The translations under genes and the position numbers were made by a program. From assembly GCA_002327785.1 (NCBI GenBank), contig DCUI01000292.1:1-28559 (forward strand): a stretch of DNA of 28,559 nucleotides, in the 5' to 3' direction. The notes below the pieces were generated by a model. The model saw only the letters and a program-made list of their open reading frames with translations. It was not told the DNA's origin and did not search any database. Shown here piece by piece: positions 15,336-22,644 of this stretch. Position 1 is the first letter of the stretch, and every line of letters begins with the position of its first letter. This DNA comes from Phycisphaerales bacterium UBA2218. GTDB lineage: Bacteria > Planctomycetota > Phycisphaerae > Sedimentisphaerales > Anaerobacaceae.

Positions 15336-16158
15336 AATCCCACTTGAATCGGACTTTGTTTTCGGTCAGTTCCTGAATCCGCTGCCTGACGTTCTCCCGC
15401 TTGATTTTCGTATCTTTGTACTTGGCGATGTCGTCTTTGCTCTCGGTGACTTGCTTCTGGAGATCTTCGAGTCGCCTGAAGAGCTGCTCGTAGGCGATCT
15501 CCTTGCGGCGGACGATCAAATCGTACCGGCGGGCGACGACCTCCTGCAGCTCCGCGCCGATCTCCTGCTTCTTCGCATCGGATTTCTCGTTGCGAAGACG
15601 CGCGCACAATTCATCCGATCTCTTCCTGAGTTCGAGGTCCTCCTTGAGAACGGCCCCCAGCTCCGGGCTGGAGCTCTCGGCCTCGAAGACGTAGCCATAC
15701 CGCTTCATCGCATTGTCGAAGGCGGTCTGGTACAGTTGCGCATCTCTATTCCTGAGCTTGGTCAAGGCCTGCTCTTCAGACGGATAGTTGGTCTTGAGCC
15801 ATTCCAGAAACCTGTTGGTTCTTTCCTGGCGACGGGCCTCAAGCCTTTCGCGGAACATCTGATCCAACTCGGGGCGACCCTGCTCGCGGAGCTCGGTCAT
15901 GAACCCATCCGCGTTCTTTTGCCGCAATTCGGTAAGTGCCTTGGCCTTTGCGGGGTCGCGTTCCTGGATGCCCTTCATGATCCGTTCGATCTGCTCGTTG
16001 GTCAGGTCCCGCTGCCAGGAGGGCCGGGTTTCCCTGGGTTCATCCTTCCAGATGTCGTTCTTCTGCTGCTTTGTCTCAGCAGCCGTCAGGGTTCCCATCA
16101 TCAATCCACCGGCCAACGCGATCCCCAGCACAAGCGTGACCACTCGACCTAACCGCAT
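15334..16158 (-). CDS. Exported coiled-coil protein of an ECF sigma operon
   Basis: A 274-residue protein with a signal peptide (about 1-27, hydrophobic core VVTLVLGIALAGGLMMG ending TAA). The rest is highly charged, rich in Arg, Glu, Lys and Gln, and predicted by eye as long helices/coiled coil (LTNEQIERIMKGIQERD, LEDLQKQVTESKDDIAKYKD). It has no enzyme motif. It resembles in style the periplasmic Spy/CpxP-like or heavy-metal-sensor proteins encoded with ECF sigma factors, but no signature proves this. ATG 16158 is chosen because it starts the signal peptide and lies five bases after the upstream stop, with AAAGGG just before; a TTG at 16176 is the alternative. It is the third gene of the sigma/one-TM/exported-protein operon. 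Confidence 0.75.
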   Translation of the reverse strand: MRLGRVVTLVLGIALAGGLMMGTLTAAETKQQKNDIWKDEPRETRPSWQRDLTNEQIERIMKGIQERDPAKAKALTELRQKNADGFMTELREQGRPELDQMFRERLEARRQERTNRFLEWLKTNYPSEEQALTKLRNRDAQLYQTAFDNAMKRYGYVFEAESSSPELGAVLKEDLELRKRSDELCARLRNEKSDAKKQEIGAELQEVVARRYDLIVRRKEIAYEQLFRRLEDLQKQVTESKDDIAKYKDTKIKRENVRQRIQELTENKVRFKWD

Positions 16159-16163
16159 CACTG

Positions 16164-16673
16164 CTACCCTTTCCAAAACTCGGTCTCAATCGCGATCAAT
16201 TCTATCTCGAGGTCATCGAGGACATCATTGTCCCGGGGGGCGACATCCTCAGTCTCCAAGTCCCGCATCTGCGTCTCGATCTGGCGGATTTGCGACGTGA
16301 AATACACCAGGTCAAGATCGTCGGCTGCAATATCGTGGCTCTCCCAGACCACCGCAGGTATGATCGAGCCAAGGTTGACATGGGGGCGGCCAGTCGGGCT
16401 ATTTCCGTACCGTCCGATCAACACCGTCAGGATGACAGCCGCAGCCGCTGCAACGGTCCCGCGGAAGAATCGGATTTGCCTGCGCCGGTGAGCAGCCGCT
16501 GCCGTCATCAGGTGTTTGACCGACGAGAGGGTCGCCGAGGACGGGACGGGGGCCGGATGGACCTCCAGGATCCGTTCTGCCTCCTCGATGTCGGTTTGTG
16601 CGGCCCGGGCCGTGGATTCATCCATGAACCGCCGGAGCAGTTCCGCCAAGTCTTCCCGTGCGCGATTTCTCAT
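16164..16673 (-). CDS. Single-pass membrane protein, probable anti-sigma factor
   Basis: A 169-residue protein: a cytoplasmic helical region of about 65 residues, one hydrophobic span (about 73-88, GTVAAAAAVILTVLIG), then an acidic extracytoplasmic part (about 90-169) rich in Asp and Glu. It begins 12 bases after the ECF sigma stop, the classic place for an anti-sigma factor. The zinc-binding HxxxCxxC motif of common anti-sigma domains is absent (there is no cysteine), so the assignment rests on position and topology. ATG 16673 has GAGGGTGG upstream; GTG 16682 is also possible. Confidence 0.7.
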   Translation of the reverse strand: MRNRAREDLAELLRRFMDESTARAAQTDIEEAERILEVHPAPVPSSATLSSVKHLMTAAAAHRRRQIRFFRGTVAAAAAVILTVLIGRYGNSPTGRPHVNLGSIIPAVVWESHDIAADDLDLVYFTSQIRQIETQMRDLETEDVAPRDNDVLDDLEIELIAIETEFWKG

Positions 16674-16685
16674 AGTGTCCACCCT

Positions 16686-17231
16686 CTACCCCTCCATGAG
16701 TTCTCTCAGTTTCTTTAGTCCCCGGTGCAGCTTGGATAGGGCAGTGCCAATCGGCTCGGACCGCTGTTCGGCAATTTCCCTGAAGCTCAGTTCCGAGTAG
16801 AAACGCAGCATGATCAGTTCGCGGGTATCTGCATCCAACCGGTTCAGATGGACCTGTAATCTGTCGAGCCGATGCTCACCGTCGTCCGAGAATCGTGACT
16901 CGTTCAGGTCAGGCTCCCGTTCCAATTCCGCCCGACGGGCGTCCAGCAGCTTGCGACGCCGCTGTTTACCGCGGAGATGGTCGTGAAAAATGTTCGATGC
17001 GATCTTAAAGAGCCAACTCTCAAAGACGCCACCCTTATACGACCCGATCTTCTCGACGAGCTTGATGAACAACTCGCTGAGAAGCTCGTCGCTGAGGTCC
17101 CGGTCGCCCGTCAGCCGATAAAAATAACCGTAGCAGCGGCCGGCGTACATGTCAACCATCTGCGCAAAGCTGTCAGCGTCCCCCGATTTACAGCCATCGA
17201 TGATCCGGGCTAATTCGACGCTTCTACCCAT
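16686..17231 (-). CDS. ECF-type RNA polymerase sigma factor
   Basis: A 181-residue sigma-70 family protein with regions 2 and 4 only. Region 2 spans about 15-95 (DSFAQMVDMYAGRCYGYFYRLTGD, then FESWLFKIASNIFHDHLR). After a charged linker, region 4 spans about 125-178 (LDADTRELIMLRFYSELSFREIAE, then the recognition helix). It directs RNA polymerase to a small regulon, normally held inactive by the downstream membrane protein until a cell-envelope signal arrives. It is the first gene of a three-gene minus-strand operon. No clear AAC/CGTC autoregulatory promoter with proper spacing was found in the 236 bases upstream. Confidence 0.93.
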   Translation of the reverse strand: MGRSVELARIIDGCKSGDADSFAQMVDMYAGRCYGYFYRLTGDRDLSDELLSELFIKLVEKIGSYKGGVFESWLFKIASNIFHDHLRGKQRRRKLLDARRAELEREPDLNESRFSDDGEHRLDRLQVHLNRLDADTRELIMLRFYSELSFREIAEQRSEPIGTALSKLHRGLKKLRELMEG

Positions 17232-17467
17232 CTGCTGCGTTTACGATGAAAAGACGTTTGCCCGCAAGGGTTTATTGCAGGGTTTGCCGAAAATGATCGA
17301 CCGCACAGACCACGGTTTCCCGTGCGGCCTGAACCCCCACTCCGATCGTGCGGAACGTTCCCCTCCGGGGTGAGCCCGACCCCGTCGTGTGTTCCGCAGT
17401 CGCCACACAGGGCCGCTCTCCAACCTGATCAGTCCCGGCGAGGCGCTCCCAACGCCGGATCTGGAGG

Positions 17468-17770
17468 TCAGACAGGCCAGGTGTTGTCCCGCCCTTCCTC
17501 GTCCTCGTCCTCCTCAAGCTTCCAGCCTTCCGACTCCTCCATCTCACTGATCTCTCGCTGGACGTACTTGAAGATCTTGTCCTGCAGCGGCCCGAGCTTG
17601 CTGTACCACTTCAGCATGTTCTGGTAGCTGCCGAGCAGCATGTCGAGGCGAATGAGCTGCCACTTGGCGATACACTCCGGCTCTTTGACGCTGGAAAACG
17701 GGTCGCATCGGAACACCTTGCGTCCGTCCGGCCCCTTCTCACAAAGTTCGCATTGATCGCACTGGATCAT
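17468..17770 (-). CDS. Small Cys-rich acidic protein of unknown function
   Basis: A 100-residue protein not recognised as a named family. The N-terminus has Cys4, Cys7 and Cys10 (CDQCELC), then Cys22 and Cys33, likely a metal (Zn or Fe-S) site. A central helix (35-75, with LDMLLGSYQNMLKWYSKL) and a very acidic tail (EEDEDEEGRD) follow. AAAGGA lies seven bases before the ATG, so it is probably translated. It is divergent from the 26-residue basic peptide, with 99 bases between them. Confidence 0.75.
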   Translation of the reverse strand: MIQCDQCELCEKGPDGRKVFRCDPFSSVKEPECIAKWQLIRLDMLLGSYQNMLKWYSKLGPLQDKIFKYVQREISEMEESEGWKLEEDEDEEGRDNTWPV

Positions 17771-17779
17771 ATTTTGTCC

Positions 17780-17809
17780 TTTACACGAACATTCCGCCTG
17801 TGCTAAACT
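17780..17809 (+). promoter_or_regulatory. Possible promoter of the basic peptide gene
   Basis: TTTACA (17780-17785), an 18-base spacer and TAAACT (17804-17809), 60 bases before the ATG at 17870. Confidence 0.4.
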
Positions 17810-17869
17810 GCATTATACGAGTCGGAGTGAATCCGCGGCAATGATTTTAACATAACGTTGGAGAAGTAC

Positions 17870-17950
17870 ATGGCCAAACCACGACGTAGAAGGAAGATTG
17901 GCAGCAAGAAAAGACGTACACGCTGGAAGATCAGGCATAAGATCAGCTAA
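17870..17950 (+). CDS. 26-residue very basic peptide (ribosomal-protein-like)
   Basis: An ATG-to-TAA frame of 26 codons, too short for usual gene callers. The peptide starts MAKPRRRRKIGSKKRRTR and 14 of its 26 residues are Arg or Lys. GGAGAA lies four bases upstream, a promoter-like pair lies before it and a perfect hairpin follows five bases after the stop, so it has every sign of an autonomous expressed gene. Its composition and GSKKRR pattern recall very small ribosome-associated proteins (bTHX, or the COX24/mS38-like domain), but I cannot prove homology. An RNA-binding role is the natural inference. Confidence 0.6.
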   Translation: MAKPRRRRKIGSKKRRTRWKIRHKIS

Positions 17951-17954
17951 GACC

Positions 17955-17987
17955 GTCGCTTCGCACGGCCGGCACTTGCGAAGCGAC
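17955..17987 (+). terminator. Perfect 11-base-pair hairpin after the basic peptide gene
   Basis: GTCGCTTCGCA (17955-17965) and TGCGAAGCGAC (17977-17987) pair perfectly around an 11-base GC-rich loop. There is no T-run, so it may be a transcript-end stabiliser, a Rho-related end or an attenuator before the next gene. Confidence 0.5.
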
Positions 17988-18033
17988 CCTCGTATCAGAT
18001 CGTGGCCTCCAGTCCCGGATGCCCAAGACGTAG

Positions 18034-19632
18034 ATGAAGCATTTCCGCGTAGTCTTCAAGCCCGATGACAAGGAAATCTCGATCCACCAAGGTGCTACCC
18101 TCCTGGAGGCCGCTCGGCAAGCCGGCATCATTCTGACCGCCCCTTGCGGCGGCAAGGGCACCTGTGGCAAATGCGCCGTCCGATTGCACCCCTCAGGGCA
18201 ACAAGTCCTTGCATGTCAACACCCTGTCCAAAGCGATCTGGTGGTCGTAGTTCCGCCGGAGTCGCGATTCTATGAGCACAAGATTCTGGACCACGGTCTG
18301 GCGGTCGGAGCAGGGGTTCATCCCAGCGTGTTCCGTCGGCATGAGGGGATGGCCGGAAGCGTGGGCGGCGTTTTCGGCGTCGCCGTCGATATCGGAACTA
18401 CTACAGTTGTAGCAAAGCTTCTCGATATGACCGATGGCCGGTGCCGGGCCACCGAAGCCGTTCTCAACCCGCAGACTCGGTTCGGCGACGATGTGGTCAG
18501 CCGGATCAATTATGCCCAATCTGTCGAGCACCTGGCGGAAATCCATAGGGTGATTATCGATTGCATCAACGATTTGATTCGCCGGCTCTGCCGCCAAGCT
18601 GCCATCAGCACGTCTCGCGTCTACGAAGTTTGCGTCGTCGGCAACACGACGATGAATCACATCTTTCTGGGATATCCCGTCGAGCAACTCGGTCGTGCGC
18701 CGTATCACGCCTACTCTGTAGATGCTCGCGACCTTCCGCCGGGCGACCTGGGTCTGGACATGAACCCCGCGGGCAACGTCCACTGTGTTGAGAACATCGC
18801 CGGTTTTGTGGGCGCCGACACGACGGCGGTGGCCCTGGCGGTGGACATGGACGGCATCCAGGACCGGGCGCTCGTTGTGGACATCGGGACTAACGGCGAG
18901 ATCGTCCTGGGGGCCCGCGACAGGCTCTATGCGGCCAGTTGCGCCGCCGGGCCGGCCCTGGAGGGGGCCCGGATCAAGTACGGCAGCAGGGCGGCCGACG
19001 GGGCGATTGACGCGGTCGTCGTCGATGGAGACATCTCTCTGGACGTCATCGGCGGCATTGTGCCCCGCTCTATCTGCGGAAGCGGCCTGATCGACGCCGT
19101 GGCGGTGCTCCTGGAATTGGGAGTCCTGGATGCGACCGGGCGTTTTGTAAGCCCCGCAGGCCTTCCAAAGAACCTTCCGACTGCCGTCGCCTCGCGGCTT
19201 TGCGAATGCGACGGACAGCCGGCGTTCCGACTCGCGCGTGACGACGGAACCGGTCAGGCGGACGTGCTCCTGACCCAGAAAGACATCCGGGAGATGCAAC
19301 TCGCCAAGGCCGCGATTCTGGCCGGCATCCGAATCCTGATGAACAAGCTCGGCATGGCCGACCGGGACATCGAGAGGGTCCTGCTGGCCGGTGCGTTCGG
19401 CAACTACATCCGGCCGGCGAGTGCGGTGCGGATCGGCCTGCTGCCCAACGTGCCCCTCGACCACATCCAGTCCGTCGGCAATGCCGCCGCCACCGGGGCC
19501 CAGATGCTGCTGATTAGCGACGAGTGCAGGGACCGTGCCGCCCGGCTGGCGAGGAGAATCCAGTACGTCGAAATCGCACACGAGAAGGATTTCTCCGACA
19601 TCTTCTCGGACGCCATGTTGCTGAGTCCTTGA
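18034..19632 (+). CDS. RACE-type corrinoid-protein reductive activator (ferredoxin + ASKHA)
   Basis: The protein has 532 residues. The N-terminal [2Fe-2S] ferredoxin domain has Cys38, Cys44, Cys47 and Cys61 (APCGGKGTCGKC then ACQ). A linker leads to a DUF4445/ASKHA ATPase domain from about 113: GVAVDIGTTTVVAKL, VVGNTTMNHIFLG, VVDIGTNGEI and LLAGAFGNYI. Such proteins (RamA/AcsV-related) use ATP and a low-potential electron to return Co(II) corrinoid to Co(I) in methyltransferases and the acetyl-CoA pathway. No methyltransferase or corrinoid protein is encoded nearby, so its partner lies elsewhere. ATG 18034 has no obvious ribosome site, so translation may be weak. Confidence 0.88.
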   Translation: MKHFRVVFKPDDKEISIHQGATLLEAARQAGIILTAPCGGKGTCGKCAVRLHPSGQQVLACQHPVQSDLVVVVPPESRFYEHKILDHGLAVGAGVHPSVFRRHEGMAGSVGGVFGVAVDIGTTTVVAKLLDMTDGRCRATEAVLNPQTRFGDDVVSRINYAQSVEHLAEIHRVIIDCINDLIRRLCRQAAISTSRVYEVCVVGNTTMNHIFLGYPVEQLGRAPYHAYSVDARDLPPGDLGLDMNPAGNVHCVENIAGFVGADTTAVALAVDMDGIQDRALVVDIGTNGEIVLGARDRLYAASCAAGPALEGARIKYGSRAADGAIDAVVVDGDISLDVIGGIVPRSICGSGLIDAVAVLLELGVLDATGRFVSPAGLPKNLPTAVASRLCECDGQPAFRLARDDGTGQADVLLTQKDIREMQLAKAAILAGIRILMNKLGMADRDIERVLLAGAFGNYIRPASAVRIGLLPNVPLDHIQSVGNAAATGAQMLLISDECRDRAARLARRIQYVEIAHEKDFSDIFSDAMLLSP

Positions 19633-19676
19633 ACGAAGTTTGATACGGATTCAGGAAAATTCTTGTGTGATTCCGA

Positions 19677-19799
19677 CCCTGTCTTCCGGAGGCGCAGCCG
19701 AAGGATCTGGGCAGGGGTCAGGTGGTTTCTCTCGGTCACAGGCCAGATTCCTTCGAGGCTCAGGACAGGCTTTTCACCCCGCTCCGTTCAGGATGACAA
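19677..19799. repeat. Dispersed intergenic repeat, copy 2
   Basis: Contains GAAGGATCTGGGCA and ends TTCAGGATGACAA, paralleling AAAGGATCTTGGCCCA and TTCAGCATGACAA of the copy at 11600-11699. A GGAGGCGCAGCCGAAGGATC block is typical of this repeat class. It fills most of the 242-base gap between the RACE gene and the exchanger; nothing else is seen there. Confidence 0.55.
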
Positions 19800-19874
19800 T
19801 CACAGCGCACGAACTGATCGTAATCCGTATGTATGAGAGGCTGCTGGGCTGATCGCGACCACTCCGGAGACGAT

Positions 19875-20840
19875 TCAGGCAGGCTGGGCGGACTGCAGCA
19901 AGTAGATCAAATACGCCGCGTAGATGGCGAGCAGGGCGACGCCGCTGCCCCGGCGGATCGTGCATCCCCCCACGATGGCGGCCGCCGTGAAGGCAAGGCC
20001 CACGCCCAGCATGATCCGATAGTCGGTGCCGCCGGCAAACCGTGCCGTCACGGCGAATGGGCGGACAAGGGCGGCAACGCCCGTCACAAAGACGGTGTTG
20101 AAAATGTTCGAGCCGACGAGATTGCCGACCGAGATGTCGTGATGGCCCTTGACTGCCGCGACGACACACGTGACCAGTTCAGGCAACGATGTCCCCACGG
20201 CAATGATCGTCGAGCCGATGGCGGCATCGCTCAATCCGATCCGGCCTCCGATGAAAACGGCGCCAGACAGGGCCGCCCGTGCGCCGATGGCCAGAGCCGC
20301 CAACCCCAACAGGATAAGAAAGACATCGTTCCCTACGGTCTGCGGGGGCGCGTCGGAGGGGGGATGCTCGTCGGATGATTTGCCGTTGCAGGTCGCTCGC
20401 GCCGTACGCACCGTATAGACGGCGAGAACGCCGAAGACCAGCAGCAGGGCGATTGCGTCGGTTCTCGATACCGTCAAATCGCGGAGTGCGGGCCACAGGA
20501 GCAACGCTACGCCCAGCATGGCCGGGATCTCGCGGCCCAGTGTTGACGTGCGAATCTCAAGCGGCCGGATCAAGGCGACCAGACCGCCGATCAGCGCCAG
20601 ATTGGCGATATTGGAGCCGCAGACGTTTCCGATAGCGATATCGCCTTTGTCGCTGATCGTGGCCGCGATGCCGGCGGCCACTTCCGGTGCGGAAGTCCCC
20701 ATCGCGACGACGGTCAGGCCGGCAACGAGTTGGCTGACCCCCATCTTCCCTGCCAGGCTCACTGCGCCGTCTACCAGAAAATCGGCGCCTCTCCAGAGCA
20801 GAAGCAACCCAACGACCAGGAATAGCAGTGCCCAGAGCAT
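19875..20840 (-). CDS. Na+/Ca2+ antiporter (CaCA family, YrbG-like)
   Basis: A 321-residue membrane protein with about ten hydrophobic spans in two inverted halves. The alpha repeats that bind the cations are clear: GLTVVAMGTSAPEV with GDIAIGNVCGSNIANL (41-81), and STIIAVGTSLPELV with HDISVGNLVGSNIFNT (210-249). A hydrophilic loop (about 148-170) joins the halves. It exchanges Ca2+ for Na+ (or K+/Na+) across the inner membrane. The start at 20840 begins the first TM segment, as in homologues; ATG 20861 would add seven residues, and neither has a good ribosome site. It lies 129 bases downstream of fabF on the same strand and may be read through from it. Confidence 0.9.
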   Translation of the reverse strand: MLWALLFLVVGLLLLWRGADFLVDGAVSLAGKMGVSQLVAGLTVVAMGTSAPEVAAGIAATISDKGDIAIGNVCGSNIANLALIGGLVALIRPLEIRTSTLGREIPAMLGVALLLWPALRDLTVSRTDAIALLLVFGVLAVYTVRTARATCNGKSSDEHPPSDAPPQTVGNDVFLILLGLAALAIGARAALSGAVFIGGRIGLSDAAIGSTIIAVGTSLPELVTCVVAAVKGHHDISVGNLVGSNIFNTVFVTGVAALVRPFAVTARFAGGTDYRIMLGVGLAFTAAAIVGGCTIRRGSGVALLAIYAAYLIYLLQSAQPA

Positions 20841-20969
20841 GAAGTCACACCGCCCATACATTTGTCTTGGAAATGCCCGACATATCCACGGGAATTCCTT
20901 GGATCTCCCGACGCCAAGCCACGCTGCCGGCGCCTGTCTCCATGGGCGGCAGGAACCGACCGGACCCCG

Positions 20970-22214
20970 TTAGACCCGCCCGACGACGACGCAGGCGTTG
21001 TGGCCGCCGAAGCCGAAGGAATTGCTCAAGGCCACATCCACCTTGGCCTCGCGAGCCTTCAGGGGAACGTAGTCCATCTTCAGGTCGCATCGCTCATCCT
21101 GGTTTTCGAGATTGATCGTCGGCGGGATGAGCGAATGGTTGATGACCTTGACGGCGGCAATCAACTCCACGGCCGCGGTGGCGCCAAGCATGTGTCCGAG
21201 GCAGCTCTTGGTCGAACTGACCGGGATCTTGTAGGCTTGTTCGCCGAAAACGGCCTTGATGGCCGTGCTCTCGGCGATGTCGTTGAGTTCCGTGCTTGTC
21301 CCATGGGCATTGATGTAATGCACCCCTTCCGGGCTGAGCTTCGCGTCGGCCAGAGCCAACTTCATGGCCATTGCCGCACCGGCCCCATCGGGCAGCGGCG
21401 CAGTAATGTGATAGCCGTCGTCCGTCGCGGCGTAGCCGAGCAGCTCGGCATAGATTCTTGCCCCTCGCTTCCTGGCGTGCTCGTACTCCTCCAGGACCAG
21501 GATGCCCGCGCCCTCGGCCAGGACGAAGCCGTCCCTATCGCGGTCAAAGGGTCTGGACGCAGCCTGGGGATTGTCGTTGCGGGTGCTCAGGGACCGGGCT
21601 GCACAGAACGAGCCCAGGCCGATCGGGGTGCATGCGGCTTCCGAGCCGCCGGTGACGACGATTTCGCTTCGCCCGCTGGCGATGTTCCAGAACGCCTCCC
21701 CGATGGTGTGGTTTCCGGAAGCGCACGCGCTGGAAACGGCAAAACTTGGCCCTCGCAGGCCGAACTGAATGGCGATATTCCCGCTGGCCGCGTTCGACAT
21801 GAGCCTTGGGACACAGAAGGGCGAAACCTTGTTCGGCCCCTTTTCCAGGAGCCGGACGTGCTGCTCTTCGATCTCCTTGATCCCGCCGATCCCTGTGCCG
21901 ACAATGGTGCCCGCACGGTAGGGGTCTTCCTTCGCAAAGTCAAGACCGCTGTCTTTGACCGCCTGAATGGCACCGGCGACGGCGAATTCGCTGAAGCGGT
22001 CCATTCGTTTGGCTTCTCGCCTGTCGATGTAACGGGTCACGTCGAAGTCTTTGATCTCACCTCCGAAATGGACCGGGTAGGCGCTGGTGTCGAACGATCC
22101 GATCGTGGAGACCCCGCTGCGACCCTCGCACAGCGCAGTAAACAACTCATCGACGGACTCGGACAGGGCTGTCACGCACCCCAAGCCCGTTATAACCACT
22201 CGGCGTCTGTCCAT
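20970..22214 (-). CDS. fabF: 3-oxoacyl-ACP synthase II
   Basis: The condensing enzyme that elongates acyl-ACP with malonyl-ACP in fatty-acid synthesis. The 414-residue protein has the Cys-His-His triad: Cys164 in SSACASG, His304 in NAHGTSTELND and His341 in STKSCLGHMLGA, with Lys336 also in place. The N-terminal RRVVITGLGCVTAL and C-terminal NSFGFGGHN are normal. It starts five bases after the acpP stop, the almost universal acpP-fabF pair. A long open plus-strand frame across it is a shadow of its codon bias. Confidence 0.97.
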   Translation of the reverse strand: MDRRRVVITGLGCVTALSESVDELFTALCEGRSGVSTIGSFDTSAYPVHFGGEIKDFDVTRYIDRREAKRMDRFSEFAVAGAIQAVKDSGLDFAKEDPYRAGTIVGTGIGGIKEIEEQHVRLLEKGPNKVSPFCVPRLMSNAASGNIAIQFGLRGPSFAVSSACASGNHTIGEAFWNIASGRSEIVVTGGSEAACTPIGLGSFCAARSLSTRNDNPQAASRPFDRDRDGFVLAEGAGILVLEEYEHARKRGARIYAELLGYAATDDGYHITAPLPDGAGAAMAMKLALADAKLSPEGVHYINAHGTSTELNDIAESTAIKAVFGEQAYKIPVSSTKSCLGHMLGATAAVELIAAVKVINHSLIPPTINLENQDERCDLKMDYVPLKAREAKVDVALSNSFGFGGHNACVVVGRV

Positions 22215-22219
22215 TGACT

Positions 22220-22498
22220 CTATGCGCTTTCTTTCTTCTTGGTTTTGGCGATGTTCACGATGTAGTCGACAGCGGCGCCGACGGTCTGGATCTTCTCGGC
22301 CTCCTCATCCGGAATGCTCATATCGAATTCGTCCTCGAATTCCATGACGAGTTCAACGGTGTCCAGTGAGTCGGCATTCAGATCGTTGATGAAGGAGGTC
22401 TCACGGGTTATTTCGGATTTGTCAACGCCCATCTGTTCGCTGATAATCTCGATCACTTTGCTCTCTATCGCCTGAACGTCTACCTCTTCAATGCTCAC
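22220..22498 (-). CDS. acpP: Acyl carrier protein
   Basis: A 92-residue acidic protein carrying the growing acyl chain on 4'-phosphopantetheine. The attachment serine lies in NADSLDTVELVMEFEDEF. It is slightly longer than the usual 78-80 because of an N-terminal SIEEVDVQ stretch and a lysine-rich C-terminus (KTKKKESA). The ATG has an AAGGAGG site upstream. The 146-base spacer to fabG contains a hairpin and a possible private promoter, fitting the separate high expression known for acpP elsewhere. Confidence 0.97.
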   Translation of the reverse strand: MSIEEVDVQAIESKVIEIISEQMGVDKSEITRETSFINDLNADSLDTVELVMEFEDEFDMSIPDEEAEKIQTVGAAVDYIVNIAKTKKKESA

Positions 22499-22574
22499 TT
22501 GCGTATCCTCCTTAACTGAATCGGAATACTCACTGGGCTTTCGTCGTTGTTCACTGGATAAACCTGTACCACTT

Positions 22575-22618
22575 GCACCCTCCGGATTTCGGCCGGTATA
22601 TTACCGACTGGGGGGTGC
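22575..22618 (-). promoter_or_regulatory. Structured spacer upstream of acpP
   Basis: An outer stem GCACCC/GGGTGC (22575-22580 with 22613-22618) encloses CGGTA-TAT-TACCG (22594-22606) and a CCGG/CCGG pairing. Read on the minus strand, TTGTGC (22626-22621), 17 bases, TAATAT (22603-22598) could be a promoter that overlaps the hairpin. Whether the structure or the promoter is functional cannot be told. Confidence 0.4.
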
Positions 22619-22644
22619 CTGCACAAACTTTTTTTTACCTTTTT

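Noticed and set aside
17232..17467. ECF autoregulatory promoter upstream of the sigma gene
   Set aside because: TAAACC and CGTC can be found on the minus strand, but only about 13 bases apart, too short for a typical 16-17 base ECF spacing.
20862..22217. 451-codon open frame on the plus strand opposite fabF
   Set aside because: It is antisense to a fully conserved fabF with all catalytic residues; its peptide is low-similarity and Arg/Gly/Asp-rich, as expected from high-GC codon bias.
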